The position numbers were made by a program, and so were the translations under genes. Source: an uncultured Bacteroides sp. (GTDB lineage: Bacteria; Bacteroidota; Bacteroidia; Bacteroidales; Bacteroidaceae). Taken from it: a stretch of DNA of 52,407 bases. The stretch is taken from NCBI GenBank assembly GCA_944320945.1, contig CALUJK010000096.1, forward strand, positions 1-52,407, written 5' to 3'. Positions 28,024 to 36,372 of the stretch are shown piece by piece; positions within the stretch are counted from its first letter, which is position 1, and each line of letters starts with the position of its first letter. The notes below the pieces were generated by a model. It saw only the letters and a program-made list of their open reading frames with translations. It was not told where the DNA came from and ran no database searches.

Positions 28024-30621
28024 CTACCTTTTAATACTTACATCAAAAGTTTTGCTTATTCCTACCCCATTATCAGGCTGGCCGCCTCCAACAAATAACG
28101 TATATTTCCCGGAAAGTACTTTCCACACACCGTCATTCCATACAGACATCTGCCTTGGATGAACTGTCAATGAAATCTGCTTTGTTTCATGGGGCTTTAA
28201 TTTGACCCGTTGAAAAGCTACCAGTTTCTTCAATGGATAGGTATAAACCGGAGTATTCTCACGATGTATATACACTTGTACAACTTCTTCTCCTGCTCTA
28301 TCGCTCAGATTCGTTACTTCTACTGACAGAGACAGCGAATCTCCCGAACAAATCGCATCATTACTCTTTAAATGATTGTATTGGAAAGTAGAATAGCTCA
28401 ATCCATACCCAAAAGCATATAAGGGGGAGGTTTCCAGATATTGATAAGTGCGTCCTTTCCAGATATCATAATCACTAATATCGGGCAGTTGCTCCTCTGA
28501 ACGATAGATGGTCATGGGCAATCTTCCTGACGGATTTTCTAATCCGAAAATAACATTGGCCAAAGCTCTTCCGCCTTCTTGTCCTGGATACCACGCTTGC
28601 AAAATAGCAGGGACATGCTCATCTGCCCACACTGACGTCAGTGGATTACCTGTATGATATATCAGAACTACATTAGGATTCGTTTTACAAATTTCTTTTA
28701 GCATCTGCTCTTGCGCCATCGGCAAATAGATGGAAGGGAGATCTCTATTTTCGCGAGCCAATTTCCAATCACTTCCCAATGCTACTAACACAAGATCTTT
28801 TCCTGAGATTGTCTTTTTTATATCTTCCATCCGTTCCAGATGGCTAAAATCGGAAGTCAATATACAAGTTGCAGCACCCGTACGATTCACATATTCCACT
28901 TTTAATGGGATAGCTTTTCCTTTTTCTAATTGAACTTTTGCTGTATAATAATGTAGACTGTGAGAATCCCATTCGTCTAAAATCAGCACACCATCCATCC
29001 AAATGCGTATGCCTCCATCCGCATATATACCTAATATACGCTCACCACTCACCGGAGATTTCAAATATCCGTGCCAACGAATCGAAAAATTATCTTTATT
29101 CAAACGTTTATCCGGACTTTCATCTCCCCATTCAAAATTAATCGTCGTATCACATTGTTCAAAAAGAGGGTTGTCTTGTATATTTTCACTTGCTATGTAT
29201 TCGGCTGTAAGTCCATGAGTTTTTTTATCAGCAGCCAATAAATACCTTTCACTAATGGGTTCCACGACAGAAGTTCCTTCCAAATAGGAAATATCTACCT
29301 GACTGCCCAACAATTCACGCACTCCCTTCAACAAAGATATGTTATTAACAGGATGACCGCTATATCCACCTAAATAGTTATTATCAGCAAAAGGACCTAT
29401 GACTGCAACAGATCGAACTTTGTTTTTATCAACAGGCAAAAAGTGATTATCATTCTTCAATAACACAAGCGACTTAACAGCGGCTTCGTAAGCAAGCGCT
29501 GAGAATTCTTTTCCAGCAAGTAGCTTCTTGTCATAATGGTTATATGGAACACTTTGAATAGAATCAAATTCTCCCAACTTAAATCGAGCTGTTAAAACAC
29601 GAGTCAACGCACGGTCAATGACATCTTCTGTAATCAAACCTTGATGAACAGCGTTCACTAATTTATCCCGATAAATATCTCCGCATTCCAAATCGCAACC
29701 ACTATTAACACATAAAGCCACTGTTTCTTCCAAAGAGTTGACCATTCTATGTTGCCAATTCACGACTCCAATCGCTCCACAATCAGAAACAACAAAACCG
29801 TCAAATCCCCACTCTTTTCTTAATACATCACCCAATAACCAAGTAGAGGCACTTGGTGCTACACCGTTAAACGCATTATAAGAGGTCATGACGGACTGCA
29901 CATTTCCCTCCTTGACACAAGCTTCAAAGGCCGGGAAATAGTATTCGTACAGTTGTTTTGTAGGAATCTGGGAAGAGATGGAGAAACGGTCATTTTCTTT
30001 ATTATTAGCAACAAAATGCTTTACTGTTGCTACCGTTTTCAGATACTTAGGATGATTTCCTTGTAAACCTTGCACAAACGCAACTCCCAAACGAGAAGTT
30101 AAATAAGGATCTTCTCCGTATGTTTCTTCATTACGTCCCCAGCGCGGATCGCGTGCCATATTAATAGTAGGAGACCAATAAGTAAGTCCTTTTCCCAATT
30201 CCCGATTCTTTAAACGCGCTTCTGTAGAAATAGCAGTAGCAACTTGCTTGATCAGTAAAGTATCCCAAGTCGATGCCAAATTAATAGATTGAGGAAACAC
30301 GGTTACATCACCTGCACGTGCCACGCCATGAAGACATTCGTTCCAATAATCATACGCGGGAAGATTTAATCGTGGAATGCTATCACTCCGATTGACTAAC
30401 TGCCCAACTTTCTCCTCAAGTGTCATTTGAGCAATTAATTCTTTTACCCGAACAGAAACAGGTTGAGAAGGATCTCCAATAATACTTTCTTTCACACTAC
30501 GGGTCTCTACGTCCCCGTCTGCATTAAAAATAACGCAATCCGCACAATCATTATTTTCTTGAGCATTTAATAAAGTGCTTATCAGCACCGCTACCCATAA
30601 TAGCAAACTTTTCTTTCGCAT
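28024..30621 (-). CDS. GH3 beta-glycosidase with PA14 insert
   Basis: An 865-residue exported GH3 enzyme (signal 1-20). The TIM barrel carries KHFVANN and the nucleophile Asp280 in GFVVSDCGAIG. The alpha/beta sandwich is interrupted by a PA14 domain (about 480-600, with YADGGIRIWMDGVLILDEW), and a fibronectin-like domain ends the protein. PA14 inserts shape the active-site entrance in beta-glucosidases and xylosidases. It has its own promoter and terminator, so it is a separate unit from the susC operon, but its promoter shares the AraC-like site. It may trim glucose or mannose from the non-reducing end of oligosaccharides. The exact sugar is not readable. Confidence 0.88.
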   Translation of the reverse strand: MRKKSLLLWVAVLISTLLNAQENNDCADCVIFNADGDVETRSVKESIIGDPSQPVSVRVKELIAQMTLEEKVGQLVNRSDSIPRLNLPAYDYWNECLHGVARAGDVTVFPQSINLASTWDTLLIKQVATAISTEARLKNRELGKGLTYWSPTINMARDPRWGRNEETYGEDPYLTSRLGVAFVQGLQGNHPKYLKTVATVKHFVANNKENDRFSISSQIPTKQLYEYYFPAFEACVKEGNVQSVMTSYNAFNGVAPSASTWLLGDVLRKEWGFDGFVVSDCGAIGVVNWQHRMVNSLEETVALCVNSGCDLECGDIYRDKLVNAVHQGLITEDVIDRALTRVLTARFKLGEFDSIQSVPYNHYDKKLLAGKEFSALAYEAAVKSLVLLKNDNHFLPVDKNKVRSVAVIGPFADNNYLGGYSGHPVNNISLLKGVRELLGSQVDISYLEGTSVVEPISERYLLAADKKTHGLTAEYIASENIQDNPLFEQCDTTINFEWGDESPDKRLNKDNFSIRWHGYLKSPVSGERILGIYADGGIRIWMDGVLILDEWDSHSLHYYTAKVQLEKGKAIPLKVEYVNRTGAATCILTSDFSHLERMEDIKKTISGKDLVLVALGSDWKLARENRDLPSIYLPMAQEQMLKEICKTNPNVVLIYHTGNPLTSVWADEHVPAILQAWYPGQEGGRALANVIFGLENPSGRLPMTIYRSEEQLPDISDYDIWKGRTYQYLETSPLYAFGYGLSYSTFQYNHLKSNDAICSGDSLSLSVEVTNLSDRAGEEVVQVYIHRENTPVYTYPLKKLVAFQRVKLKPHETKQISLTVHPRQMSVWNDGVWKVLSGKYTLFVGGGQPDNGVGISKTFDVSIKR

Positions 30622-30648
30622 AATTTCACAGTATAGAAATATTCAATG

Positions 30649-30691
30649 CAAAAATAGCGGGATCTTATAGTATAATATGATACTTTTTTAA
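30649..30691 (-). promoter_or_regulatory. GH3-PA14 promoter with AraC-type half-site
   Basis: On the minus strand TATTTTTG (30656 to 30649) is a -7 box 28 bases before the ATG. The plus-strand 15-mer ATGATACTTTTTTAA (30677-30691) differs by one base from ATGATACTATTTTAA at 27582-27596 near susC. In both promoters 22 bases separate the -7 box from the nearest GATAC. A second half-site upstream (about 30699-30710) is only a weak match. Confidence 0.55.
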
Positions 30692-30734
30692 CCGTTTATT
30701 CGCTTTTCTAATCGTGGTTGACTAGAATCAAATC

Positions 30735-30780
30735 TAAAAAAATATGCCGGTAACAGCGAACTAATTCTCTGATACCAGCA
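30735..30780 (-). terminator. Terminator of araC-family gene
   Basis: On the minus strand TGCTGGTA (from 30780) pairs with TACCGGCA (ending 30745), with one G-U pair and a 20-base loop, and a T-rich run follows (30744-30735). It lies just after the regulator's stop at 30812, so the regulator is probably a single-gene transcript. Confidence 0.6.
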
Positions 30781-30811
30781 CGCATATCAATAAATCAATT
30801 TCAGATAGATT

Positions 30812-31705
30812 CTATATGATAATCTTTTTCTTTCGATAATTTTCTCTGAATTCTTTGGGTGAACAACCTTTTTTACGCCTAAAAATTCTGTTGAAGTTGG
30901 ATAAGTTATTAAAACCGCAATCATAACAGATTTCAGCAATATTACGAGTTGAATCGACCAATAACCTGGAAGCAAATCCGATACGTATATCAATAATGTA
31001 TTCGGAGAAAGTTTTCCCTGCTCTCAATCGGAAGAAACGGCTAAAAGAAACTGGCGACATGCCGGCAATATGTGCTAATGTATTTAAGCGGATCTCCTCT
31101 CGAAAATGTTCTGTAATATACTTCTGTACCTTCTGTACCTGAATACTATCGGAAAATGTTTCTATTTTAGCAAACGAAGAAGAGGATAAGATACGGGCAT
31201 CTTCATAAAGAGACAGTTCATAAAGAATTCTCAAGAAATTTATAACTGCATAAAATCCTTGTTCCTCCGAAGCCAATTTATCTAACCAATTATAGACTTT
31301 CATAATAGCTTGCATCGGGAAACAGAGCCCACATTGAGCACGTTCGAACATTTTCCGAATACTACTAAATTGATTCTTATCTATAAAACTTTGAGAAAAC
31401 AAAGTCGGAGAAAACTGAATTGTTATTTCTCGGATGTCTTTAGATACACACTCGTGTTGTTCCCAGACATGCTCCAATTCCTTACCTGTGATTAATACTA
31501 AATCATAATCTCCTATTATCTCTTCTGAATCTCCCACAACACGGCGTACCCCTGAGGCATGCTCCGTAAAGTTTAATTCATACTCTATATGGCAATGAAT
31601 CGGATAGGTAAATTCCGTCTTTCTCCGATCGGCGATATAAAAGCAATCACGATTAGAAAGAGGAGTTATCTCTCTCATAATATTATTAAGGTTACTACTA
31701 TCCAT
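30812..31705 (-). CDS. AraC-family transcriptional regulator of the PUL
   Basis: A 297-residue cytoplasmic regulator. The N-terminal half has the cupin-type ligand domain (TYPIHCHIEYELNF is the metal- or sugar-pocket strand pair), and residues about 195-293 form the double helix-turn-helix (LNTLAHIAGMSPVSFSRFFR and ICYDCGFNNLSNFNRIFRR, then SPKEFR). Most PULs are governed by hybrid two-component or SusR-like sensors, and AraC regulators are the less common choice. It most likely senses an imported sugar in the cytoplasm and activates the two units whose promoters carry the GATACTwTTTTA repeats. It could also affect its own promoter, where no such repeat was seen. Confidence 0.88.
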   Translation of the reverse strand: MDSSNLNNIMREITPLSNRDCFYIADRRKTEFTYPIHCHIEYELNFTEHASGVRRVVGDSEEIIGDYDLVLITGKELEHVWEQHECVSKDIREITIQFSPTLFSQSFIDKNQFSSIRKMFERAQCGLCFPMQAIMKVYNWLDKLASEEQGFYAVINFLRILYELSLYEDARILSSSSFAKIETFSDSIQVQKVQKYITEHFREEIRLNTLAHIAGMSPVSFSRFFRLRAGKTFSEYIIDIRIGFASRLLVDSTRNIAEICYDCGFNNLSNFNRIFRRKKGCSPKEFRENYRKKKIII

Positions 31706-31732
31706 AGGCTTTTATCAATTAATATTAGCATA

Positions 31733-31740
31733 CAAATTTA
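31733..31740 (-). promoter_or_regulatory. -7 box of the araC-family gene
   Basis: TAAATTTG read from 31740 to 31733 matches TAnnTTTG, 27 bases before the ATG at 31705. It overlaps the stop codon of the ComM gene (31738-31740), so the regulator's promoter lies inside the end of its upstream neighbour. No clear -33 element was found. Confidence 0.4.
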
Positions 31741-33276
31741 TCCCGCCCAATCTTCCCTATCGAGGTTGCGGTAGCCGATGGCTTCTGCCAAGTGGGAGGA
31801 GTGTATCTGCGGACTGTTGTCGAGGTCGGCAATGGTACGTGCCACTTTCAGGATGCGGTCATAGGCACGGGCTGAAAGATTGAGGCGATTCATGGCGTTC
31901 TTCAGTAGCTGAAGGCCGTTTTCGTCGGGACGGGCATACGTGGCAAGCAGTTTGCTGTTCATCTGGGCATTGCAATAGACACCAGGGACATCGGCATAGC
32001 GCTCTTCCTGAAGTTTGCGGGCGTGCATCACACGCTGACGGATGACAACACTCGGTTCGCCGGGACGGGCGTCTGAGATCTTCTCAAAGGGAACAGGAGT
32101 GACTTCTATCTGTATGTCGATGCGGTCTAATAGCGGACCAGAGATGCGGTTGAGGTATTTCTGCACCTGACCGGGGCTGCATACACAGGCTTTCGTGGGG
32201 TGGTTATAGTAACCGCAAGGACACGGATTCATGGAGGCAACCAGCATGAAACTAGCAGGATATTCTACGTTGCACTTGATGCGGGAGATGGTAATCTTGC
32301 GGTCTTCCAGCGGTTGGCGTAATACTTCAAGCACATTGCGGCTGAATTCGGGCAGTTCGTCGAGAAAGAGAACGCCGTTGTGTGCCAAGCTGATTTCGCC
32401 GGGCTGCGGGAAGCTGCCTCCGCCCGTCATGGCAATGCTCGATATGGAGTGATGGGGAGAACGGAAAGGACGTATGGAGATGAGTCCTCCGTCTTTTCCT
32501 AATTTGCCGGCCACGGAGTGTATCTTGGTTGTTTCAAGGCTTTCTCCCAAAGAAAGCGGGGGTAGAATGGAGGGCAACCGTTTGGCCAGCATGGACTTTC
32601 CACTGCCCGGCGCACCGATAAGCAGGATGTTGTGTCCGCCGGCAGCAGCTACTTCGAGGGCACGCTTCACATTTTCCTGTCCTTTGACGTCGGCAAAATC
32701 AAAGTCGAACGTGCTTTGGCGGGCATAGAACTCCTCGCGGGTGTTAACGATGGTCGGCTCCAGTTCGCATTGGCCGTTGAAGAATTCGATGACTTCCTTC
32801 AGATTTCCTGCGCCATACACTTTCAATCTGTTTACCACGGCCGCCTCACGGGCGTTCTGCTTGGGGACGATGATGCCTTCAAAGCCCAGCTCCCTGGCCT
32901 TGATGGCAATAGGCAATGCGCCCTTAATGGGCTGCAAAGTGCCGTCCAGGCTGAGTTCTCCCATCAGCAGGTAGCGGTCGAGTTTGTCTGTCTGGATGAT
33001 TTCGTTGGCTCCCAATATGCCGATTGCCAATGGCAAGTCGTATGCCGAACCTTCCTTGCGGATGTCGGCCGGAGCCATATTAATGACAAGATTGCAAGTC
33101 GGCATGCGATAGCCATTAACCTGCAAAGCTGAAATGATGCGTTGGTGACTTTCTCTTACGGCAGAGTCGGGCAAACCGACCAAATAGAACATACATCCCT
33201 TGGAACTGTTTACTTCGATGGTGATGAGGGTCGCGTCGATGCCTTGAACTGCCGCTCCAAAAACTTTAATAAGCAC
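31738..33276 (-). CDS. comM: YifB/ComM-family magnesium-chelatase-like AAA+ ATPase
   Basis: A 512-residue cytoplasmic AAA+ protein. The N-terminal Lon-protease-like fold domain (1-170, beginning MLIKVFGAAVQGIDA) is followed by the ATPase core with Walker A GAPGSGKS, the strand FLDELPEF (Walker B) and ASMNPCPCGYY with the zinc-binding cysteines, then a C-terminal helical domain with SARAYDRILKVARTIADL. ComM helicases extend recombination intermediates during natural transformation, and YifB proteins occur in many bacteria with no known competence. The length is normal. It starts 23 bases after the thioredoxin-like gene, so the two are probably co-transcribed. Confidence 0.9.
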   Translation of the reverse strand: MLIKVFGAAVQGIDATLITIEVNSSKGCMFYLVGLPDSAVRESHQRIISALQVNGYRMPTCNLVINMAPADIRKEGSAYDLPLAIGILGANEIIQTDKLDRYLLMGELSLDGTLQPIKGALPIAIKARELGFEGIIVPKQNAREAAVVNRLKVYGAGNLKEVIEFFNGQCELEPTIVNTREEFYARQSTFDFDFADVKGQENVKRALEVAAAGGHNILLIGAPGSGKSMLAKRLPSILPPLSLGESLETTKIHSVAGKLGKDGGLISIRPFRSPHHSISSIAMTGGGSFPQPGEISLAHNGVLFLDELPEFSRNVLEVLRQPLEDRKITISRIKCNVEYPASFMLVASMNPCPCGYYNHPTKACVCSPGQVQKYLNRISGPLLDRIDIQIEVTPVPFEKISDARPGEPSVVIRQRVMHARKLQEERYADVPGVYCNAQMNSKLLATYARPDENGLQLLKNAMNRLNLSARAYDRILKVARTIADLDNSPQIHSSHLAEAIGYRNLDREDWAG

Positions 33277-33299
33277 TGTGTGATAGACTTGCTTGAGGG

Positions 33300-34355
33300 T
33301 TATTTCTTCTTTTTCTTTTTTTGTTCCCGCTCCTTTATCTCGGCAAATTTCTTTTCGATGTCTGCCTCGGTAAGGTTCTTGGCTTCAATGCGGCCGGAGG
33401 GATTTATCAGTACATTGGCAGGCAAAGTGCGTATCGCCAGTTTACTAACTATCTCCGTGTTCCATCCGTTAAGGTCGCAGACTTGTTCCCACTCCAGAGT
33501 ATCTGCCTTGACGGTCTGACGCCATTTCCCGCGGTCTATGTCCAGAGAGACTCCCAGCAGGGCGGCTCCTTCGTTCTTCCGCTCCTTGCGATATATACGC
33601 CGGTACATGGCATTTTCCTTGCGGCTCAACGAGTCCCATGATGCCCAAAAGTGTATCAGCAGATATTTGCTGCGGAATGTAGTGGTGCGGGTAATTTTCT
33701 TGCCTTCCACATTAGGCAACTGGAAAAAGGGAATGGCCTTGCCAATGCTTGCATCCTCTTCCTGGCGGATATTATCCAGCAGTTCGTCCACGTAGGGACG
33801 GTCTTTCAGTTCTCCGCTCATCAGGTCAACGAGTTCTTCTATCTGCTTGTAGTCCGGAGCCGGCTGCTTCACCAGATAGCGGTCTAACAGATAGATTCCT
33901 GCCAAAGATGCGGGATTGGCTTGTATGAATGTCTTTACTTCGGACTGTATCTCCTCAAGACTGCGATTGGCGTTTTCCTGCTCTTTCAGGAATGTACTCA
34001 GCAGTGTGTTATGGCTATTTCCTTTGACGTCCAGTTGCTGCAAAGCTGCTGTATCTCCTGCTATTTGTATGTGCTCCCCTTTGTCGAAATAAAGCGGATA
34101 TTGCGTACCATCGCTAAACAACAGCCACGTAGAGACCAACGTATCCGTAGTCAGTTTGGCAGAGAAACGGTCGTCGCTCACAAACAGCGTGTCGATATGA
34201 CTATACATCTTATCTGCTCCATACAGATAGAGCGTATCCGTCCCCAGCCCCTTGATTTCACCATCCAAGGTAACTGCCCGCTTATCCTTCGCCCCGCAAG
34301 CCGCCAGCAAGACGGCTACAAGCCCGAAACAATATATCCGGTAACTATGTCTCAT
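33300..34355 (-). CDS. DUF4369-type thioredoxin-fold lipoprotein without CXXC
   Basis: A 351-residue lipoprotein (start at 34355 chosen because MRHSYRIYCFGLVAVLLAAC gives a textbook lipobox). The N-terminal half resembles DUF4369 (LDGEIKGLGTDTLYLYG), and the C-terminal half the AhpC/TSA-TlpA thioredoxin fold (KYLLIHFWASWDSLSRKENAMY, ALLGVSLD, LPANVLINPSGRIEAKNL). The usual CXXC is replaced by DSLS, so it cannot be a thiol oxidoreductase of the normal type. It ends in a lysine-rich tail (EREQKKKKKK). Proteins of this class are abundant in Bacteroides, with mostly unknown roles in the envelope. It is probably in one operon with comM. Confidence 0.8.
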   Translation of the reverse strand: MRHSYRIYCFGLVAVLLAACGAKDKRAVTLDGEIKGLGTDTLYLYGADKMYSHIDTLFVSDDRFSAKLTTDTLVSTWLLFSDGTQYPLYFDKGEHIQIAGDTAALQQLDVKGNSHNTLLSTFLKEQENANRSLEEIQSEVKTFIQANPASLAGIYLLDRYLVKQPAPDYKQIEELVDLMSGELKDRPYVDELLDNIRQEEDASIGKAIPFFQLPNVEGKKITRTTTFRSKYLLIHFWASWDSLSRKENAMYRRIYRKERKNEGAALLGVSLDIDRGKWRQTVKADTLEWEQVCDLNGWNTEIVSKLAIRTLPANVLINPSGRIEAKNLTEADIEKKFAEIKEREQKKKKKK

Positions 34356-34439
34356 GAGATATTTTATTAAATGACAACTGCACTTCCGATGAGAAGCCGC
34401 AAACTTTTTCGCGAAAATACTTCTTTTTGCGTGAATATA

Positions 34440-34473
34440 AAAAATCCCCGACACATTTCTGCATCGGGGATTC
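34440..34473 (-). terminator. Rho-independent terminator of TPR lipoprotein gene
   Basis: On the minus strand AATCCCCGA (from 34472) and TCGGGGATT (to 34443) form a perfect 9-bp stem around a 12-base loop, followed by a short T-rich end. It lies 22 bases after the stop at 34495. Confidence 0.8.
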
Positions 34474-34494
34474 TTATAGTGAATGAATTAATGA

Positions 34495-36186
34495 TTACTT
34501 CACGATGCTCATGAATTCTGCGTTAGTAAAGTACTTAGCAAATTCCAAGTCAGAAGCAGCTTTCTTTGCCAAAGAAGAATCCTTAGCTACAGCCTTCTTC
34601 AAGTTGTCTGTTACCATAGATGCATTGTTAGTACGCGCACCTACAACAGCCATCAGGTAGTCAGTGTAAGCATCCGGTTTCTCAACGCTTGCCAATGTGT
34701 TCTTTGCCTTGTTGTAATCCTTAGCCAAGATTTGAGCCAAAGCAGCACTGTTAGTCTTAGAGTCAGCGAAAGCATTAACAGCCTTGTCGTACTGGCCTTG
34801 AGCGATGTACAAGTTACCCAGTGCTTCGTTCAGTTCCTTCGTACCAGAAGCCTTAGCCAAGTAAGTTTCAGCGGTAGCCTCATCACCCTTGCTCAAAGCA
34901 ACCAAGCCCATATTCAGGTTAGCCTCCGGAGAATCTTTCAGAGAAAGAGACTTCTTAATGTAACCTTCAGCCTTATCCAAGTCGCCAGCTTCATAAGCCA
35001 ATCTGCCGAGGTTGTTGTAAGCACGATAATCGTTCGGAGCCTTGTCAACAGCTTTCTTGTAGATAGCTTCTTTCTTAGCAGCGTCATTAGTCAGAGTAGC
35101 AGCATACAGCAACTCTTCGATGTTCAGCTGAGAAGCATCTGTATCAGCCAAGTTAGCGATTTCTTCGTCAGACTTACCGATAACGTCATAGTTCACTGTC
35201 AGACGAGAACGACGCAACTGCGGCAAGATTTCGTCAGCCAAAGTCTTGTAAACAGAAGAGATGTTCTTGATTTCCTGCTCTCTTTGTTCAGGATCACTGT
35301 ACATAGACAGAACGCGCAGAATCAGCTCTTTGTCTTGGATGTTAGACTTAGAAACCAATTCCTGGAAACCGTCCCAGTCTTCAGCTGTGTACTTCGTAGT
35401 TACGTTAGCTTCGATTTTGTCCTTCTTCAGGTTCTTGTTGACCACCTTAGCAGTGTTGTCCTGACGTTTTTCAGACAGTTTGGTGTTCAAGTCCATAGCA
35501 CCATCGGGAGATGCATAAGCAGAGATTTCGATGTTCTCAATCTTCTTGTTGGCAGCATCGTTGATATTCTTCACTTCTTCATTGAACGCCTTAGCAGCCT
35601 TCAACTCACTGGAACGTACGTTAGCCTGTTGAATCAAGAACATCAACTGAGCTTCGTGCTTTTCTTTGATAATGCGTTGGAAAGCATCGTTGCTGGCAGC
35701 AGTGTTGGCGTTAGCCAATGTCTTCTCAACCATTTCAGAAGTAGAGATTACACCGTCAGCCACTTTCACAGCAGGCACTTCTACCACCTTGCTACCTACT
35801 TTAGCGTTGAACTCGAGGTAGAGTTCCGACTTAGCCATTTCAGGAACATAGTCGAAAGAAGTCTTCATGGTATATGTACCACCGGCTTTGTAGTTGATAG
35901 TTTGGTCATTACCTTCTACTTTCTCACCTTGGAATACTACAGATTCGCCTCTGGCTTCACCACCTTCCCACTTCAAGACAGGTGTTACCTCCACAACAGC
36001 TTTCTTCTTGAAATACTTTTCGGGGAACTTACCGTCGATAGTGGCGGGTACCTTACCACCGATAGCTTCCAAGACCGGAGGTGTCACTGTGAAATAGTCA
36101 GAAGACAGTTCGTCCAGTTTGTTGTTACACGAAGTCAATACGGCAACAACTGCCATTAACAATGGCAAATACAATTTTCTAGTCAT
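34495..36186 (-). CDS. TPR/OmpA-like outer-membrane lipoprotein
   Basis: A 563-residue lipoprotein (signal ending AVLTSC, Cys20). The middle (about 205-260) resembles an OmpA-like peptidoglycan-associated segment (IENIEISAYASPDGAMDLNTKLSEKR has the family's Asp/Arg pattern), and residues about 355-545 are tetratricopeptide repeats (DYRAYNNLGRLAYEAGDLDKAEGYIKKSL, then two more). It is lysine- and alanine-rich. It may tether the outer membrane to peptidoglycan or act as a scaffold. It has its own terminator and a likely -7 box at 36303-36310. A long open frame on the opposite strand is a codon-bias shadow. Confidence 0.8.
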   Translation of the reverse strand: MTRKLYLPLLMAVVAVLTSCNNKLDELSSDYFTVTPPVLEAIGGKVPATIDGKFPEKYFKKKAVVEVTPVLKWEGGEARGESVVFQGEKVEGNDQTINYKAGGTYTMKTSFDYVPEMAKSELYLEFNAKVGSKVVEVPAVKVADGVISTSEMVEKTLANANTAASNDAFQRIIKEKHEAQLMFLIQQANVRSSELKAAKAFNEEVKNINDAANKKIENIEISAYASPDGAMDLNTKLSEKRQDNTAKVVNKNLKKDKIEANVTTKYTAEDWDGFQELVSKSNIQDKELILRVLSMYSDPEQREQEIKNISSVYKTLADEILPQLRRSRLTVNYDVIGKSDEEIANLADTDASQLNIEELLYAATLTNDAAKKEAIYKKAVDKAPNDYRAYNNLGRLAYEAGDLDKAEGYIKKSLSLKDSPEANLNMGLVALSKGDEATAETYLAKASGTKELNEALGNLYIAQGQYDKAVNAFADSKTNSAALAQILAKDYNKAKNTLASVEKPDAYTDYLMAVVGARTNNASMVTDNLKKAVAKDSSLAKKAASDLEFAKYFTNAEFMSIVK

Positions 36187-36302
36187 CTTAGCTATAAATT
36201 AAGTTTGTAATAAAAATGTCTATTCTCAATATCTCTTTCTCTATTAATAAAGTATCTACGCTATATCAATAAAGTTCCTACACTCTTATATGTAGCACAT
36301 CG

Positions 36303-36310
36303 CAAAGATA
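36303..36310 (-). promoter_or_regulatory. -7 box of TPR lipoprotein gene
   Basis: TATCTTTG read from 36310 to 36303 fits TAnnTTTG exactly. It lies 117 bases before the ATG, leaving a leader of about 110 bases that is AT-rich and shows no obvious hairpin. No well-spaced -33 TTG was found. Confidence 0.4.
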
Positions 36311-36372
36311 GAAATTCTATCGTCAAATTGTTAATAGTGCTATCAGATTTATTATAATTTAATAAAAGAGTT

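Noticed and set aside
32632..33132. Plus-strand frame opposite comM
   Set aside because: It is a shadow of a confidently identified AAA+ gene, with no independent support.
34732..36159. Long plus-strand open frame (475 codons) opposite the TPR lipoprotein
   Set aside because: It is the mirror of a lysine- and alanine-rich gene with strong codon bias. Its product is a Ser/Val/Gln-rich string with no domain, and no promoter or start signal supports it.
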